From Nelumbo lutea (taxonomy: Eukaryota > Streptophyta > Magnoliopsida > Proteales > Nelumbonaceae), in contig JAKGHH010000004.1 in assembly GCA_022828595.1 (NCBI GenBank), forward strand, positions 58,629,421-58,693,420: DNA of 64,000 nt, written 5' to 3'. Shown here in pieces: positions 32,601 to 44,758 of the stretch; position 1 is the first letter of the stretch, and the number at the start of each line of letters is the position of its first letter. The position numbers and the translations under genes were made by a program. Below the pieces are notes generated by a model. The model was not told the origin of the DNA, searched no databases, and saw nothing but the letters and a program-made list of their open reading frames with translations.

Positions 32601-35239
32601 ATATTGCTGTAATGTGTAAAAATAAAAAATAAAAAATAAAAAAGAGAGAGAACGAGAATAACAAAAATCAAAGAAATCCCTTACATTTCATTTCTAAATT
32701 TTTAGTTGAATTCTGTTTTTGGAGATACTTACATGTTAATGAGAGCGTTTGCTTTGTTTTGGATACTTCCCTTTGGATGTCTTGGGTCTTCAAAAGCATA
32801 ATCTCTTATCTGTTGTCCTTAGTTTTGTCTCTTTTTCTGAATTTCTAAAAATAAAGTAGTTGCATTAATTATGTCTAAATTTGCTCAGCTCTGAGTAGTA
32901 TCATACTGGGTTCTTTTTTCACCATCCCACTGCATGAGCTTTGGAGATACATCATCATTTCTTTTGTTTCAATCCTCACCTGTGGCTAGTTAAGGGAGAA
33001 TCCCATTGTTGAGTTTTGTCTCATAGTTGACCTTTGATCCTCAGGAGATCATAACTGTAGGAGAAAGACCTAGGAGGGAAGACCAAGGGACTGTTTTCAG
33101 CTGTAGGGCATGCAGTTCTGAATCTGAAATACCTTGGGTGCTTGGGTGATAGTGAGGTTTGCAATGGTGGAATGACAAGAAGAGATATGCTTGTGCTGTT
33201 CAAACTTTGCATCTTGTCGTTAAGATGATGTGACATAATCCTATAAACCTTGTTTTAATTAGGCTAAATGCAAAGAGCAAGTCATGTTCTGAATCTGTTG
33301 AATAATCTGAATGCAAGGATATCATTATGTGTTCTATCCCTTGTAAAGGTTAGACACGTGTCTTTCTTATTATTCGCAACCACATGGTTTCTTAAGCCCT
33401 GGCCTTGCCTTTTCTTTAAAAATAATTAAATAAACAGAGGAAGGATGTGAGTGGTTTGCTACATGATTTCCAGATTTCAGCCTTGTCTTGTTTCTCCCCG
33501 GTTAGTGTAAATGAAGTCATGGTTGGAGTGTTCAATGGTTCTATAAGAGCTGGAATTGCATTTGAATTACCTCAGGTTGAGGCTCATTTTTCTGAAATCA
33601 TTGAATAATAATCTCTCACCCACATCTCAGATTGTCCAAAAGTTGCTTTCAGGTTAAGTTAGTGTTGACCTCAGGTCTGAATGTACTTTCACAGTGATCT
33701 TGAACCTTTCCCCAAGACATGGGAAGAGCCCAGTTGTAAATAGGTGAGTGGCTAGGCTCAATTTTGGCATGACATCGATCTAGAAGTAGGGCTTCTATCG
33801 AATTGGAAGCTCCCCACAAACACAACCTGGGGCGGCTAGAACAAAAGGATCTTACCCTTAGCATGGTTTGGGCCTCTGTAGGTTATGATCTAGGGCGTGA
33901 CCATCAGTTAAAGGATAGTTCTTTCTTACCTTTCTCAGTTATGAATAACCTTGTCTACTTAGGCCCTTCAGGCAGTTTTTTTTTTTTTTAGTTTGATGTT
34001 CAAGGAGTCGTCTAGGCCTAAATAATAGCATAACTGAGTATTATTTTTAGTGTGTTGTTCTTGGATCCATCTGAATAAATCCTGTTTTTAGTGCTTTGAG
34101 TTTTTAGAAAAACACCAATCTTCTTCTTGTAACAAAGATTCACTTTGTCTGCTTGGGGCACATAATATTGGGGTGGCTTTAGTTGTTTTTTTATTTTGGC
34201 TTAGGATCTAATGTTTGGTTCAGTCTTTCATTCTGAGTTGGTAAGTTCGGCATAAATCCACATTGATTCTTACCACTTATTTAATCTCAGTTTATCATCT
34301 CTGAGTTTAGGTGTCATCCAGATTGATGCTAGATTTTTGGTTTCCTCAATTGCCATATTAGTAAGAAAATATTGCTACATGTAGTGTGAATTCACTGAAC
34401 AACTGTTGTGCATGTTTTGTACTGGATTGAGGTTACATTTCCTTCTTGTTTACTAGGACTTAAATTCCTTCTTGTCGCGTGACCTATCAATGGAAATTTC
34501 ATCTTGTCCACTAATCAAGTTCAAATAATCTTGGTCTGGTAGTTGCAACTTGGGTGGGAGTCGTAGAGGGTCGAATAACATCAATATTTCTGGAGTTTGT
34601 CTAACTGTTTTTGGGTTGGCTTATGCGTGAATAGTCAGTTGCTAGCTGTAGGCTTTTTCTGAGTTTCTATAAGCACAACTCAGCTTATCTCTAAGCTTCA
34701 GGGTGAGGCTTGAGGAAACTAAACCTGTGATGTAAGTGCCTTAGGTGTTTGTTTGTGTTCTCTTTGATCTTCCTCTAACACCAGATTGCATACAAATTCT
34801 TATCAGCATCCTGGGTGCATCCTTGCTAGAGCCATGACCCATGTGACCCAGTGGTCTAAATCCTGTTTTCCAAAAGGGGTTGCATAAAATAAGAACCAAT
34901 AAATAAAGCGATTCAAATCACAATGACTGAGAATCTTGATCCTATTCTGTGGAATATTTGTTTTCAATAAGAAAGGAGCAATTTACGTGGTACAAGAGGG
35001 TGGGTGCATATGCCGATTGAAGTATTGCTTTGAGTAAGTAATTGAGCAATTATTTTCTAAAGTAACATTGGAATTAGTGGGGCTGGTTCACGCTTGATAA
35101 CAATGTAATGTTTTACTTTCTTATCATGTATATGCTAAGAATGTGTTTAAGCATAGGTTTTGAATTGGTTATATTAATATTCTTGTTTATTTTTATGATT
35201 GTGCCTCATTATAATTGTCATGTGCATGAGCATTTGCAT
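32601..35239. other. Gene-free spacer between E and J
   Basis: 2.6 kb of normal-complexity DNA without a long open frame, LTR signature, primer site or protein similarity on either strand. Short tracts include AAAAATAAAAAATAAAAA at 32,620-32,645 and a T-run at 33,978-33,990. It may be the original host sequence or undetected parts of E and J. Confidence 0.5.
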
Positions 35240-36264
35240 ATTTCATAGCATCTCTAGATACCTAGGAGCCCATTGTCCTATTAGGAGAGAGTCCGGTACA
35301 CTTGGGCCATCAGGATTTGGCACCTGATGAGGTCGGTGGAAAGCTCTTAGCCAGTCACCAACCTGAGAAGCCCATATGGGTGGAGGTTTGAAGACTAATG
35401 ACCTTGGCCACGAATTTAGATGCCACACCCCAAGCTCATGCGCATCATTTGTGTGCTAACCTAGACTAAAGGGTCAGCCACCTTGTGTGTGATACATTTA
35501 CATGATAAATTTTAGAGGGTCCTATCCTAAAAAAAAACAAAACCAGGAAAAAAATCAAAAAGTACAAAAAATCCAAAATTCAAAAATAGATATAATAATA
35601 ATAATAGAAAAACTCAAAACAAAAAAAAAATCATCAAAAGGAGGAGAATTCAAAAAAAATCAAAAATATAAAAAAACAAAAAAAAAATAGAAAAACAGAA
35701 AAAAGGAGGGAAAAGAAAAAAAAAAAAGATAAAACAGAAAAGAAGAAATTAAAAAAAGGGGGTAAATAGGAAAATCCAAAAATCCAAAAAATGGAAAAAT
35801 CTGAAATAAAAAGAGAGTGGAAGAAAATCCAAAGGAAAAAGAATGGAAATTTCAAAAATTAGAAAAAAAAAAGAGAAAATAAAATTCCAAAATGAGAAAT
35901 AAAAAAAAAAAGTAAAAAATACAAAATATAAAAAAGGGAAGATCCAAAATAGGAAATAAAAAAAAAAGAAGGAAAAGAATCCAAACTATAAAAATGGGAA
36001 AGTCCAAAATCCGGAAAATACAAAAAAGGGGAAATATAAAATCCAAAAAAGGGAGAAGCCAAAATGCAAAAAAAATTATAAATTCAAAAAAGAAAGGGGG
36101 GAAATCCAATGTGTAAAAAAAATCCTAAAAAAGGGGAAAAATAAAAATACAAATAAAAATAGAAAAGTTAAAATACAAAAAATGGAAATTTCAAATTCTA
36201 AAGAAAAAGTACAAAAAGGGAAGATGCAAAAAAATCCAAAATAAAAAGAAGGGAAAGGACAAAA

Positions 36265-36327
<63 letters not shown>

Positions 36328-36560
36328 TTCAAAGAAAAAGAGAAAAGCATGGAAAATTGGAATCAATAAAAAAATAAAGATACAAACTAGTGGGAATTAA
36401 AAATAAATAAATAATGGTAGACAAAACCATAAGAAAGGATCATAAAAAAATATCAAAAAATCAAAAGGAAAACAAAGAAAAATGAGAAAATAATAAAACA
36501 AGAAGAAAAATGATAAAAAAAAAGAAAAAACAATAAAACAATAAAAAAGGTAAACAATAA
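35240..36560 (+). repeat. J leader: conserved core plus A-rich tract, right arm of an inverted pair
   Basis: 35,240-35,500 is the inverted counterpart of 32,341-32,600, best seen at TCACCAACCTGAGAAGCC (35,356-35,373). 35,520-36,560 is an A-rich tract mirroring E's T-rich tract. The long reverse-strand frames here (such as 36,366-35,634) are low-complexity Phe/Leu/Ser text, not genes. Confidence 0.6.
36269..36320 (+). repeat. (AG)n microsatellite
   Basis: About 26 uninterrupted AG dinucleotides inside the A-rich tract of J. Confidence 0.95.
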
Positions 36561-38595
36561 TAAAGAATCAGATCTCTTTGCATAATACTTTAGTTATGAT
36601 TATCTTGATTAAAGTTGGTGTGTTTGTTTCTCCTCTTAAATTCCATAAGGTCAAAACTCTTAAGCTTGTGATAACCTAAATAAATATTAGTTTTTTCCTC
36701 AATTTTGGTGTATTTCGAAAATGGGTGTTTTTTTGTGTTTTCACGGCAAAGGTCCACTTTTGCTTGCATCACATTGCATTTTGCATTCATTCAGCCTAGT
36801 CAACTATAGCAGCTTTTCCAGCCATCCAGCAAGCTCAATTTGTCTTCTTGAATTGCCCTCACTTGCTACCCCTAATTAGAGTTTAATAAATCAACTTGTC
36901 AACTCAGTTCCTTAGCTCTCATCCTTCCATCACTACCCTTGACTTCAGTGAGTAGATAGCCAGCTCATAGCTGCCTACCCTCTTCATAGGCAGTCATCCC
37001 ACTCCCAACTTCATACTTATTTATTTATATGCCCGGGTGTTTACCCCATTTGGTTCTGAACTAGGGGTAAGCCGATTTTATCGATGTTTTCTTGATTTTT
37101 GTTGTCATTGCATGGTTTTCACATGCATTTTGCATCATCCCATCTTAGTTGTCTTAAAGAAAGTCTCCTACCACATAGCTCCTATCTATTTTGCGCCATC
37201 CCATCATGGTCACCTTTCTGAACCATAGAGGTTTCCTTAGGACCATGACATCCAATTCCAAAACGTTTAAGTCATTGGACTTAGAGATTATTATACCTTC
37301 AAAGTCAAACAACCCCAAAGAGTTGCAAATCCACTTTGGCCAAGACCATTCCAAATTGGCTTCCTCGAGAATTCAAATCAAATATATTTCATGATTGTTA
37401 TAAGATGTTAAGACCTCCTATTGATCAATGTCTTCCTCTTTGACTCGTAATACAAAATATTGTTGACAGTGGAGCTTCTCTACCTTAGCGGCATATCGTT
37501 ATTTTTGGTATTCTTGTTGTTCTATAGTTAAAGTCATAAATAACCCGAACTACGCTTGGTCTTATCCCTCACGAGGGGTACGTAGGCAGCCTTGGCAATG
37601 GCACTTGGGTTCGATGAAGATAATAAAATAAAAATAGTCTCATAATCATGCGAATTTCAGGATCAATCATCATTTCTTTCAAATAATCTTTTCCAATCTT
37701 GGACTCCTCCCTACCTACTGAACAACCTTGCATTGCCTCCCTTATAGGTTCCGTCCCCCCTTGGCCTCACGTTCATTGCATCGTTTTCTCTTATTTAATA
37801 TATGCCACCAATGGCATGCATATGCACAGGCACTTTTGGTTTTTTTCCCATTATTCTATCGCATGCATACTTTATTCAATATTCGAAGTCCGAAGCTCCA
37901 AAGAGAGGAGAAAAAATGTCAAAGGAACAAGAAACGATAAAGCTAACCCAAAGGTTCTGGACATGTTGTCATTGCCCTATAATAATGTCTTCATTTTTTT
38001 CCACAATTTGCATAATAAGTTCAGTTTCCTTGGTTTTATGCTTTGAGTGTTGCTTAGAGGATCCTTTTTTGTCATTTTGTTTTTAAAGAAATAAGTTTTC
38101 ATAAGGAGGAAACTCCCCAAGTTTGGAAAGAGATCAAGCCACCACTTCCCTTTGAGAGGAATGCATGAGTAGATCTCAAGGGCATAACTTTGTGAAAAGT
38201 GATGATTAATTAAGGGTCCATCAATAGAAATGTCTTAAGGAAAGGGATGGTAATCCTATCAATTCAAAGTAATAATATCCATTTTCAACCATGTCCATAA
38301 ATAAGCCCATCATTGATAACTCAAACTGAAGCAGCCATAAGGTTAAAGTCTGGTGATGAGATATGCACTCCTTTCTCTTGCTCCTAGAGCCAGCACAGAA
38401 TGAAGGCATATATTAATCTAGTGCATGCATTGTTGATGAATCTGGAAAATGACTGGAGGCCATTATTGGTTGTTTTTGTTTACTTCAAACCCCGTTGAGC
38501 TAATTTTATTAGACCTTCTTCTTTGTTAAGCCCATCAAATTCTCAAGATGCTTCTTTCCTAAGGGCTATGAAAAAATTTAGAAAAAAAAAAGAGA

Positions 38596-38632
<37 letters not shown>

Positions 38633-38974
38633 GAAAGAAAAAAAGAGAGGAGAAAAAAGAAAGGAAAAAGAATCACTCCCATTCGAGTAATCTTAGAGCA
38701 TTCAAGTCTGGAAGATGTCAAATGACATAACTACCCCTGAGTCAGTGGAGCTTAAAGCGTGCTCGACATATAATTCATTCCAATTGGTTATGCATTCGAT
38801 GGAGAAATGATGAGAGGCCCTCTTTTGATCAATTGCTTTATCCACTTTTTTTCAAACCCTCTTTATTTTGCTAGTTATCCCTTTGAGCCTTTGTAGAAAT
38901 CACTCCTTCAAATAAACCCTCTAAGGATGTGGATGTCATACGTTCAATTATGCATGTGAATCTCAACAAGTTTT
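36561..38974 (+). other. J internal non-coding region with a conserved plant-repeat motif
   Basis: No gene is found. At 37,546-37,610 the text CCGAACTACGCTTGG, then TCCCTCACGAGGGGTACGTA and GGCAGCC, is the ACGTAGGCA-type motif shared by many Ogre/Tat elements in plants. The core CCCTCACGAGGG is self-complementary. The rest is AT-rich unique-looking text. An (AT)n tract lies at 38,597-38,629, followed by an A/G-rich stretch to 38,670. Confidence 0.5.
38597..38629. repeat. (AT)n microsatellite
   Basis: About 16 AT dinucleotides between A/G-rich flanks. Confidence 0.95.
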
Positions 38975-39182
38975 TGTTAGATAGTTATGCCCTTAGCTCC
39001 AATTAGATTGATGCATCTTTTGACATTTATTATAAATGAATAAAGTACATAATTGATTCATGTCATTGTGGTGTTTCTTTGTAATACCCTTAAATTGGAC
39101 AATTATGAGACTCATGTTAGTTTAGAATCTTACAGCCAATGGATAGATCTGAGGAGATTTATCCAACCAAAGTTGACATTGA

Positions 39183-39460
39183 TGAAGGGATGAGAGATCC
39201 ATCATATAGAGGCCGAACCCTGCAGGAAGGTTGGGCGAAATTTTAAAAATTTCGCTCTCCCATCTGAAATCGCATTCCCTATTTTAAAAAACTACATTTT
39301 CAATGATCAATCTTGAACCTAAAACCGGACCAGCTCTGAAACCAAAAGGGAGGAGAAGGATATACTTGATACAAAGTACTAGTAACTCCCAAAAATGTGT
39401 TCACGCCCAAGAAAAAATCCAAAACGCACTTCCACTAAAAATGACACAGACTGTAGTAAA
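39183..39460 (-). repeat. B 3' LTR, terminal part
   Basis: Matches 54,334-54,612 of the B 5' LTR. It ends at about 39,460, where H begins. The next 0.9 kb of the LTR is missing before its first part resumes at 44,294-44,747. Confidence 0.85.
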
Positions 39461-40821
39461 GAAAAGATCAAATTGATGGGCGATAGATTCTAGTTGAAGG
39501 GACAAGTTCAGTTTTGATTCTTATCATTGATCCTCGATGCAAGGATAAATTCATATGTTTACGAATAAATTGGTTATACCCATGAACAAACTCTAATAGC
39601 CAGCCTCTACTCGTACTATTCAACAACCAAAACCAGCTCTTTGATTGCTTCTCTTATTAATAGACTGTCCTAAACAAGCTCTTAGGATTTAATCTATTAA
39701 TAGCATTAAGAGGGGAGAGACCCAATTCTGGTCAGCGATCTCACAAGCTCGGACCGTTTAAACCAGAACATATATTTCTCTAGCATAGATCGAAAACTTT
39801 TTTGCAATCAATTTATGTTAGTTGCCACCCTGATTAAACCTACCAATCATATATAAAATTAGAGGTTCAATCGGCCATAGATTATTCTCATTGAATGAGT
39901 AAGGGGCCCTTCTTGCTTAATCAATAAAAATAATCTTTACAAGAAATTGTAGAAAACATATGAATACCCATAAACAATGAACTAAAATAAAAATCAATTA
40001 GATCTCACAATGTTATAGAATCAAAGCTTCCCTAACCCTTCAACTAGAAAATAAAACCTTACGGACACTTCATGATGAAATCGCAGCTTCTAGACGAAAG
40101 GGGGCAAACTCTGCTTCTTCCTCCTTGGTTGCTGATTGCTCTTTTCGAAGACTAAAGCTCTCTTGGAGGATTTGATGATGCCCTTGGGTGCTAATCCGCC
40201 CCTTTACATAGACTTAGGAGGGAGCAGTCTCCTGCTCCTCTTAGGAGTTCTTTCTCCATTGGGAGTTCAGTTCTCTAATAGACAATGCCTAGATTAGATC
40301 TAATCTACTCCTATCTCTTAACTAGTAATTTTAATCTCTCTTATCTTTCTATAAATACAGCAGAAAATTGAACCTGATAGGACTCTTTGATGATTCTTAT
40401 TCTTGCATGTTAAATTCGTATTGAGCTTCCTCAACGAATTGGGCCGCTGCAAGGCTTCTCTGTGAACTAGTCTTCTGCTGCGAACTGGGCTTCTCTACGA
40501 ATTTTCTTAGACTTCGGGCCTGATTTGACCTCGATGCAGTCCGAATATATCAAAATGCAAAACATGAAAGTTGTAGAGTTTTTCCTTATCTTTCCAATGC
40601 ATCTTGAATCATCTCAGTCGGAGTCTGAATGGGAGAGTTATTCCCAAATTACCACACAGCGCTGAAACTGTGCAAAATTACTCGATTAGCCTTATCTTTC
40701 ACCTAACGCCTTCTTTCATGCCCTAAATCAAAATACAAGAATAGTGAGTCCAATTATGAACTAAATAAGTATAAAAACTGAATATTAAGGGATAAAAATA
40801 TGATAATTTTCATTCTCATCA
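39461..40821 (-). repeat. 3' LTR of H, truncated
   Basis: Aligns with 42,955-44,293 over its whole length with few differences, including GATCAAATTGATGG and GACTCCTCGATG-type text. It starts TGATGAGAATG at 40,821. Confidence 0.88.
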
Positions 40822-40823
40822 AA

Positions 40824-40859
40824 TCCCCCCACACTTAGACATTGCCCGTCCTCGGGCAA
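40824..40859 (-). promoter_or_regulatory. H hairpin plus polypurine tract 1
   Basis: Stem TTGCCCG / CGGGCAA (40,842-40,859) with a four-base loop. It is followed on the reverse strand by AAGTGTGGGGGGA, directly before the LTR start. This is the functional position for the plus-strand primer. Confidence 0.7.
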
Positions 40860-41100
40860 AACAAAATTCAAGCAAAATAAAACAAAAACAAACTAACTAT
40901 CCTACCGATTTTTAAACTCAAATCCCCTTCATCGTTCTTCACAAATATTCTAAGTTAATTATTACAAGCCATTAAATCAACACAACCAAGTCATACATGA
41001 CTCATCCATTAGTCAATCCAATTTTTGCTACTACAAATCAGGTAGTAAACTAGGGAAAACATTTTTATCTTCTTTCTCTTTTTTCTTTTTCTCTCATTGG

Positions 41101-41275
41101 TGGAAGTGAGTGCATTTTATGCTCCATCTCACTTTAGGATTACTCGGCTAGTAGGTGCATTTTATGCTCCATCCTACTATCAGATGACTTGGCTAGTAGG
41201 TGCATTTTATACTCCATCCTTCCATCGGATTACTTGACTGGTAGGTGCATTTTATGCTCCATCCTACCAATTGTA
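41101..41275 (+). repeat. 45-bp tandem repeat (4 units) in H
   Basis: TGCATTTTATGCTCCATC recurs at 41,111, 41,156, 41,201 and 41,246, a constant 45-base period. Units carry GTAGG before and CCTAC after this core, so each can fold into a hairpin. It lies in H's 3' non-coding region. Confidence 0.9.
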
Positions 41276-41464
41276 GGAATGGTAAAATATTTACCCTATT
41301 TACTTAAAAGGAAATGGCTTCTGATAGGTCGTGTACTTCTTAATTGTACCTCATTACTAGGTCCACAAGAATTTTCCTAGAATATTGTTTCAATTGATTT
41401 CAAAAGAGTTTGAGTTTTTTTTTTTGAATTGAAATAAAATACTATTTATCCTAAATCCTATACT

Positions 41465-41500
41465 CCCCCACACTTAAAACTTACATTGTCCCCAATGTAA
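41465..41500 (-). promoter_or_regulatory. H hairpin plus polypurine tract 2
   Basis: Perfect 8-bp stem TTACATTG / CAATGTAA (41,481-41,500) with a four-base loop, followed on the reverse strand by GTTTTAAGTGTGGGGG. It has the same design as the module at 40,824 but lies 0.65 kb inside the element. Confidence 0.65.
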
Positions 41501-41882
41501 GGTGAAATGCAAAGAAAATGGTGGAAATAACTAAACTATAAATGCAAAGATAAAAAAGAAAAACAAACTTCCCTTTTCTTAATCATCATAAACCGGATCC
41601 TCTAACTTTTGTAGTTGCAACTTCTAGTGTTTTCCCCTTTCATCCATGATGGGTGGGTTCAAATCTGGAATAGGGCCTGAAAAATAGAGGGTAAAGGTCT
41701 CTCATTAGAAATTGGAAACGTAATATAAGGAACGTTACCTGACTGTTGTAACTCCGGAGAATCATTCAATGCTGCAACAGTTCTTGCAATTTAGAATTCA
41801 AGGTTGACTCCTATTTCTCATGATGCTTAGTAATGGAAATTCCAAATCCCTTCTTTCCACCAAGTTCAAAAACTTCCTCCTT

Positions 41883-42707
41883 CTATTGCTCCTCCTTCTT
41901 GGATTTTGCAAAGCGGCTAGGAAAGGGTGGAGTTGTCACTATGGCTTGGGGTTGTTCACTGCTTGGATCTTGAGTTTGGGGTGGAGGTGCTTCCTTTCCC
42001 ATTTCTTCTTCAATTGTATTCTTAGGCACTTCCTTACTAGGCCTATTCAGCTCCCTCCCACTTCTTAAAGTGATTGCACTAGCATTCTGCTTAGGGTCGA
42101 CCATGGTCTGTGAGGGTAGTTCACTTGATCTTTGAGATTCTAATCGACTCACAGCAGTTGCCAACTAGTTCACTTAATTCTCTAGGATTTGGATGCTTGT
42201 CCTTGTTTCCTGTTGAAATTGTTGGGTGTTAGTTGCAAGTGCTTTAACAATTTCATCTAAAGACATACCTGGTTTGGAAGATGAATATTGTGGAGCCGGT
42301 TGTCTAGCTTGATATTGTTGGAAGCCAAAGGGCTTGGCTCCATAGCTAAGATTAGGATGATCCCTCCATCCTGCATTGTAAGTATTTGAATAGGGATCGT
42401 ATCTCCTTTGTGGGAATCCCCAACAACATTGGCTTATTCGTAGGGTTCATCTTGAAGTGTAGGACACATGTCGGTTGGATGACCCGTAGTAAAACAAATG
42501 CCACAAGTCTTTACTTGTTGTACGTGTCCTATAACCAATTTTTCCACAAGAGAGGTGAGGGTATCCAATCGTTGATCGATGAAGTACTTACCTCATTAAC
42601 TCTCCTTGGGATGGAATCTTGTCTATTGCCAAACTGTTGTGCATTGGCAACCATGTTTTCGATCTCGGGATCGTATTGGAGTTCACCTACATGAGAAGAA
42701 CGAGGCA
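41883..42707 (-). pseudogene. Athila-like gag, core deleted (H)
   Basis: Starts MPRSSHVGELQYDPEIEN at 42,707, then passes quickly to LTSLVEKLVIGHVQQVKT and the zinc knuckle CGICFTTGHPTDMC (CX2CX4HX4C intact). Next come RYDPYSNTYNAGWRDHPN and ASAITLRSGRELN, ending PPFPSRFAKSKKEEQ. These are hallmark segments of Athila-like gag C-termini. The several-hundred-residue capsid core expected between start and knuckle is missing. Frame changes and stops occur near 42,560, 42,430 and 42,170. Confidence 0.8.
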
Positions 42708-42748
42708 TAAACCAAGCAAAAATAAATAAATCTACTTAGGACACCAAT

Positions 42749-42765
42749 CCCCGGCAACGGCACCA
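42749..42765 (-). promoter_or_regulatory. Primer binding site of H
   Basis: Reverse strand TGGTGCCGTTGCCGGGG, five bases after the LTR end, one base from the Athila-type consensus TGGCGCCGTTGCCGGGG. Confidence 0.8.
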
Positions 42766-42770
42766 AAATT

Positions 42771-44293
42771 TGGTGGGTGTCGAGTCCAACCAAAGATAAA
42801 AAGTCATGCTTGAAGTGAATAATTTGCATATAGTGATGAGCAAGGTCATCTCCATAGGGATTGGGTGGATTTATTTCCAAGTAACGAAGTAGGGGGTTGT
42901 GAAGATAAGGAAAATAATATTAAATAAAAAAAATAACATAAAGTAAAGATCAAATCGATGGACGATAGCTTATAGTTGAAGGGACAAGTTCAACTTTGAT
43001 TCTTATCATTGATCCTCGATGCAAGGATAAATTCATATGTTTATGAATAAATTGGCTATAGCTATTAACAAGCTTTAACAGCTAGCCTCTACTCGTATTA
43101 TTCGACAATCAAAACAAGCTCTTTGATTGCTTCTCTTATTAATAGATAGTCTTAAACAAGCTCTTAAGGTTTAATGTATTAATAGCATTAAGAGGGGAGA
43201 GACCCAATTCTGGTCAGCAATCTGACAAGCTCGGACCGTTTAAACCAGATCATACTCTAACATAGATCGAAAACTTTTTTGCAATCAATTTATGTTAGTC
43301 CCCACCCTGATTAAACCTACCAATCATATATGAAATTGGAGGTGCAATCGGCCATAGATTATTCTCATTGAATGAGCAAGGGGCCCTTCTTGCTTAATCA
43401 ATAAAAATAATATTAACAGGAAATCATAGAAAACATACGAATACCCATAAACAATGAACTAAAATAAAAATAAATTAGATCTCACAATGTTTATAGAATC
43501 AAAGCTTCCCTAACCCTTTAACCAGAAAATAAAACCTTACAGACACTTCATGATGAAATCGCAATTTCCAGATGAGAGGGAGCGAACTCTGCTTCTTCCT
43601 CCTTGGTTCTTGATTGCTCTTTTCGAATACTGAAGCTCTCTTGGAGGATTTAATGATGCCCTTGGGTGCTAGTCCGACCCCTTTATATAGGCTTATGAGG
43701 GAGATGTCTCCTGCTCCTCTTAGGAGTTCTTTCTCCATTGGGAGTTTCTCTAATAAATAATGCCTAGATTAGATCTAATCTACTCCTATCTCTTAACTGG
43801 TAATCTTAATCTCTTTTATTTTTCTAGAAATACAACAGAAAATTGAATCTGATAGGACTCTTTGATGATTCTTATTCATGAATGCTAAATTCGTATTGGG
43901 CTTTCGCAACGATTTGGGCCGCTGCAAGGCTTCTCTGTGAACTCGATTTCTGCTGTGAACTGGACTTCTCTATGAGTTGCTTAGACTTCGGGCCCGATTT
44001 TGACCTTGATGCAGTCTGAATTTATCAAAACACATGAAAGTTGTAGAGGTTTTCCTTATCTTTCTAGTGCATCTTGAACCATCTCAATCGGAGTTTGGAT
44101 GGGAGAGTTATGCCCAAATTACCACATGGCACCGAAATTATGCAAAATTACCCGATTAGCCTTGTTTTTCACCTAACGCATTCTTTCATGCCCTAAATCG
44201 AAATACAAGAATAGTGAGTCCAATTAAGCACTAAATAAGTATAAAAGACTGAATATTAAGAAATAAAAATTATGATAATTTTCATTCTCATCA
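42771..44293 (-). repeat. 5' LTR of H
   Basis: 1523 bases, reverse strand TGATGAGAATG ... CACCCACCA, directly before the primer site. It is related, in the opposite orientation, to the solo LTR at 52,045-53,420. The open frame at 43,738-43,499 is LTR sequence. Confidence 0.88.
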
Positions 44294-44747
44294 ACCCCCT
44301 CTAAGGATCTCACTTATTGGCATATCAAAGACAGTCCAATTCGGCACCTAGTGCAGTACCATAATCGTGTCTAGGGGTAAGGTGTAACATTCCAGTTTTG
44401 TCCATCTATCTCCAAGGTCTAGGGCAATACTGGAATTTTGGTCTGGTTTAGGGTTTCAAGAAAACCCACACTTCATGTACCTCGGGTCTTACCCAAGCAG
44501 CTGAGACAAGCCACCCCAACCAACTTGGCAGCACATTAGTGTCAGCCTTGGTAGGATAAATCTCCTCAGATCTATCCAACGGCTGTGAAGATTCTTAACT
44601 AACAAAAATCTCATAAGTGTCCAGTTTAAGGGTATTACACAGACACACACCAAAACACATGAATCAATTATGTACTTTTATTCATTTACAATAAATGTCA
44701 TCACATACATCAATCTGATTGGAGCTAAGGGCATACACTGTCTAACA
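44294..44747 (-). repeat. B 3' LTR, initial part
   Basis: LTR start TGTTAGACAG at 44,747, preceded on the reverse strand by the polypurine-like GCAAGTGGGAAT. It matches 55,998-55,545. Confidence 0.88.
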
Positions 44748-44758
44748 ATTCCCACTTG
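44748..44758 (-). promoter_or_regulatory. Polypurine tract of B
   Basis: Reverse strand CAAGTGGGAAT next to the 3' LTR start. The aligned place in A (8248-8256) reads CAAGTGGTTGT and is degraded. Confidence 0.6.

Larger units (their letters stand above)
39461..44293 (-). mobile_element. Element H: internally deleted Athila-like Gypsy inside B 3' LTR
   Basis: Two LTRs in direct orientation (44,293-42,771 and 40,821-39,461) start TGATGAGAATG. There is an Athila-type primer site (42,749-42,765), a shortened gag (42,707-41,883) and two hairpin plus polypurine modules, with a total internal length of only 1.95 kb. No protease, RT or integrase is present, so it is non-autonomous. The left LTR lacks about 170 terminal bases and the neighbouring B LTR lacks 0.9 kb. 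One deletion across the left junction explains both. Confidence 0.85.
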
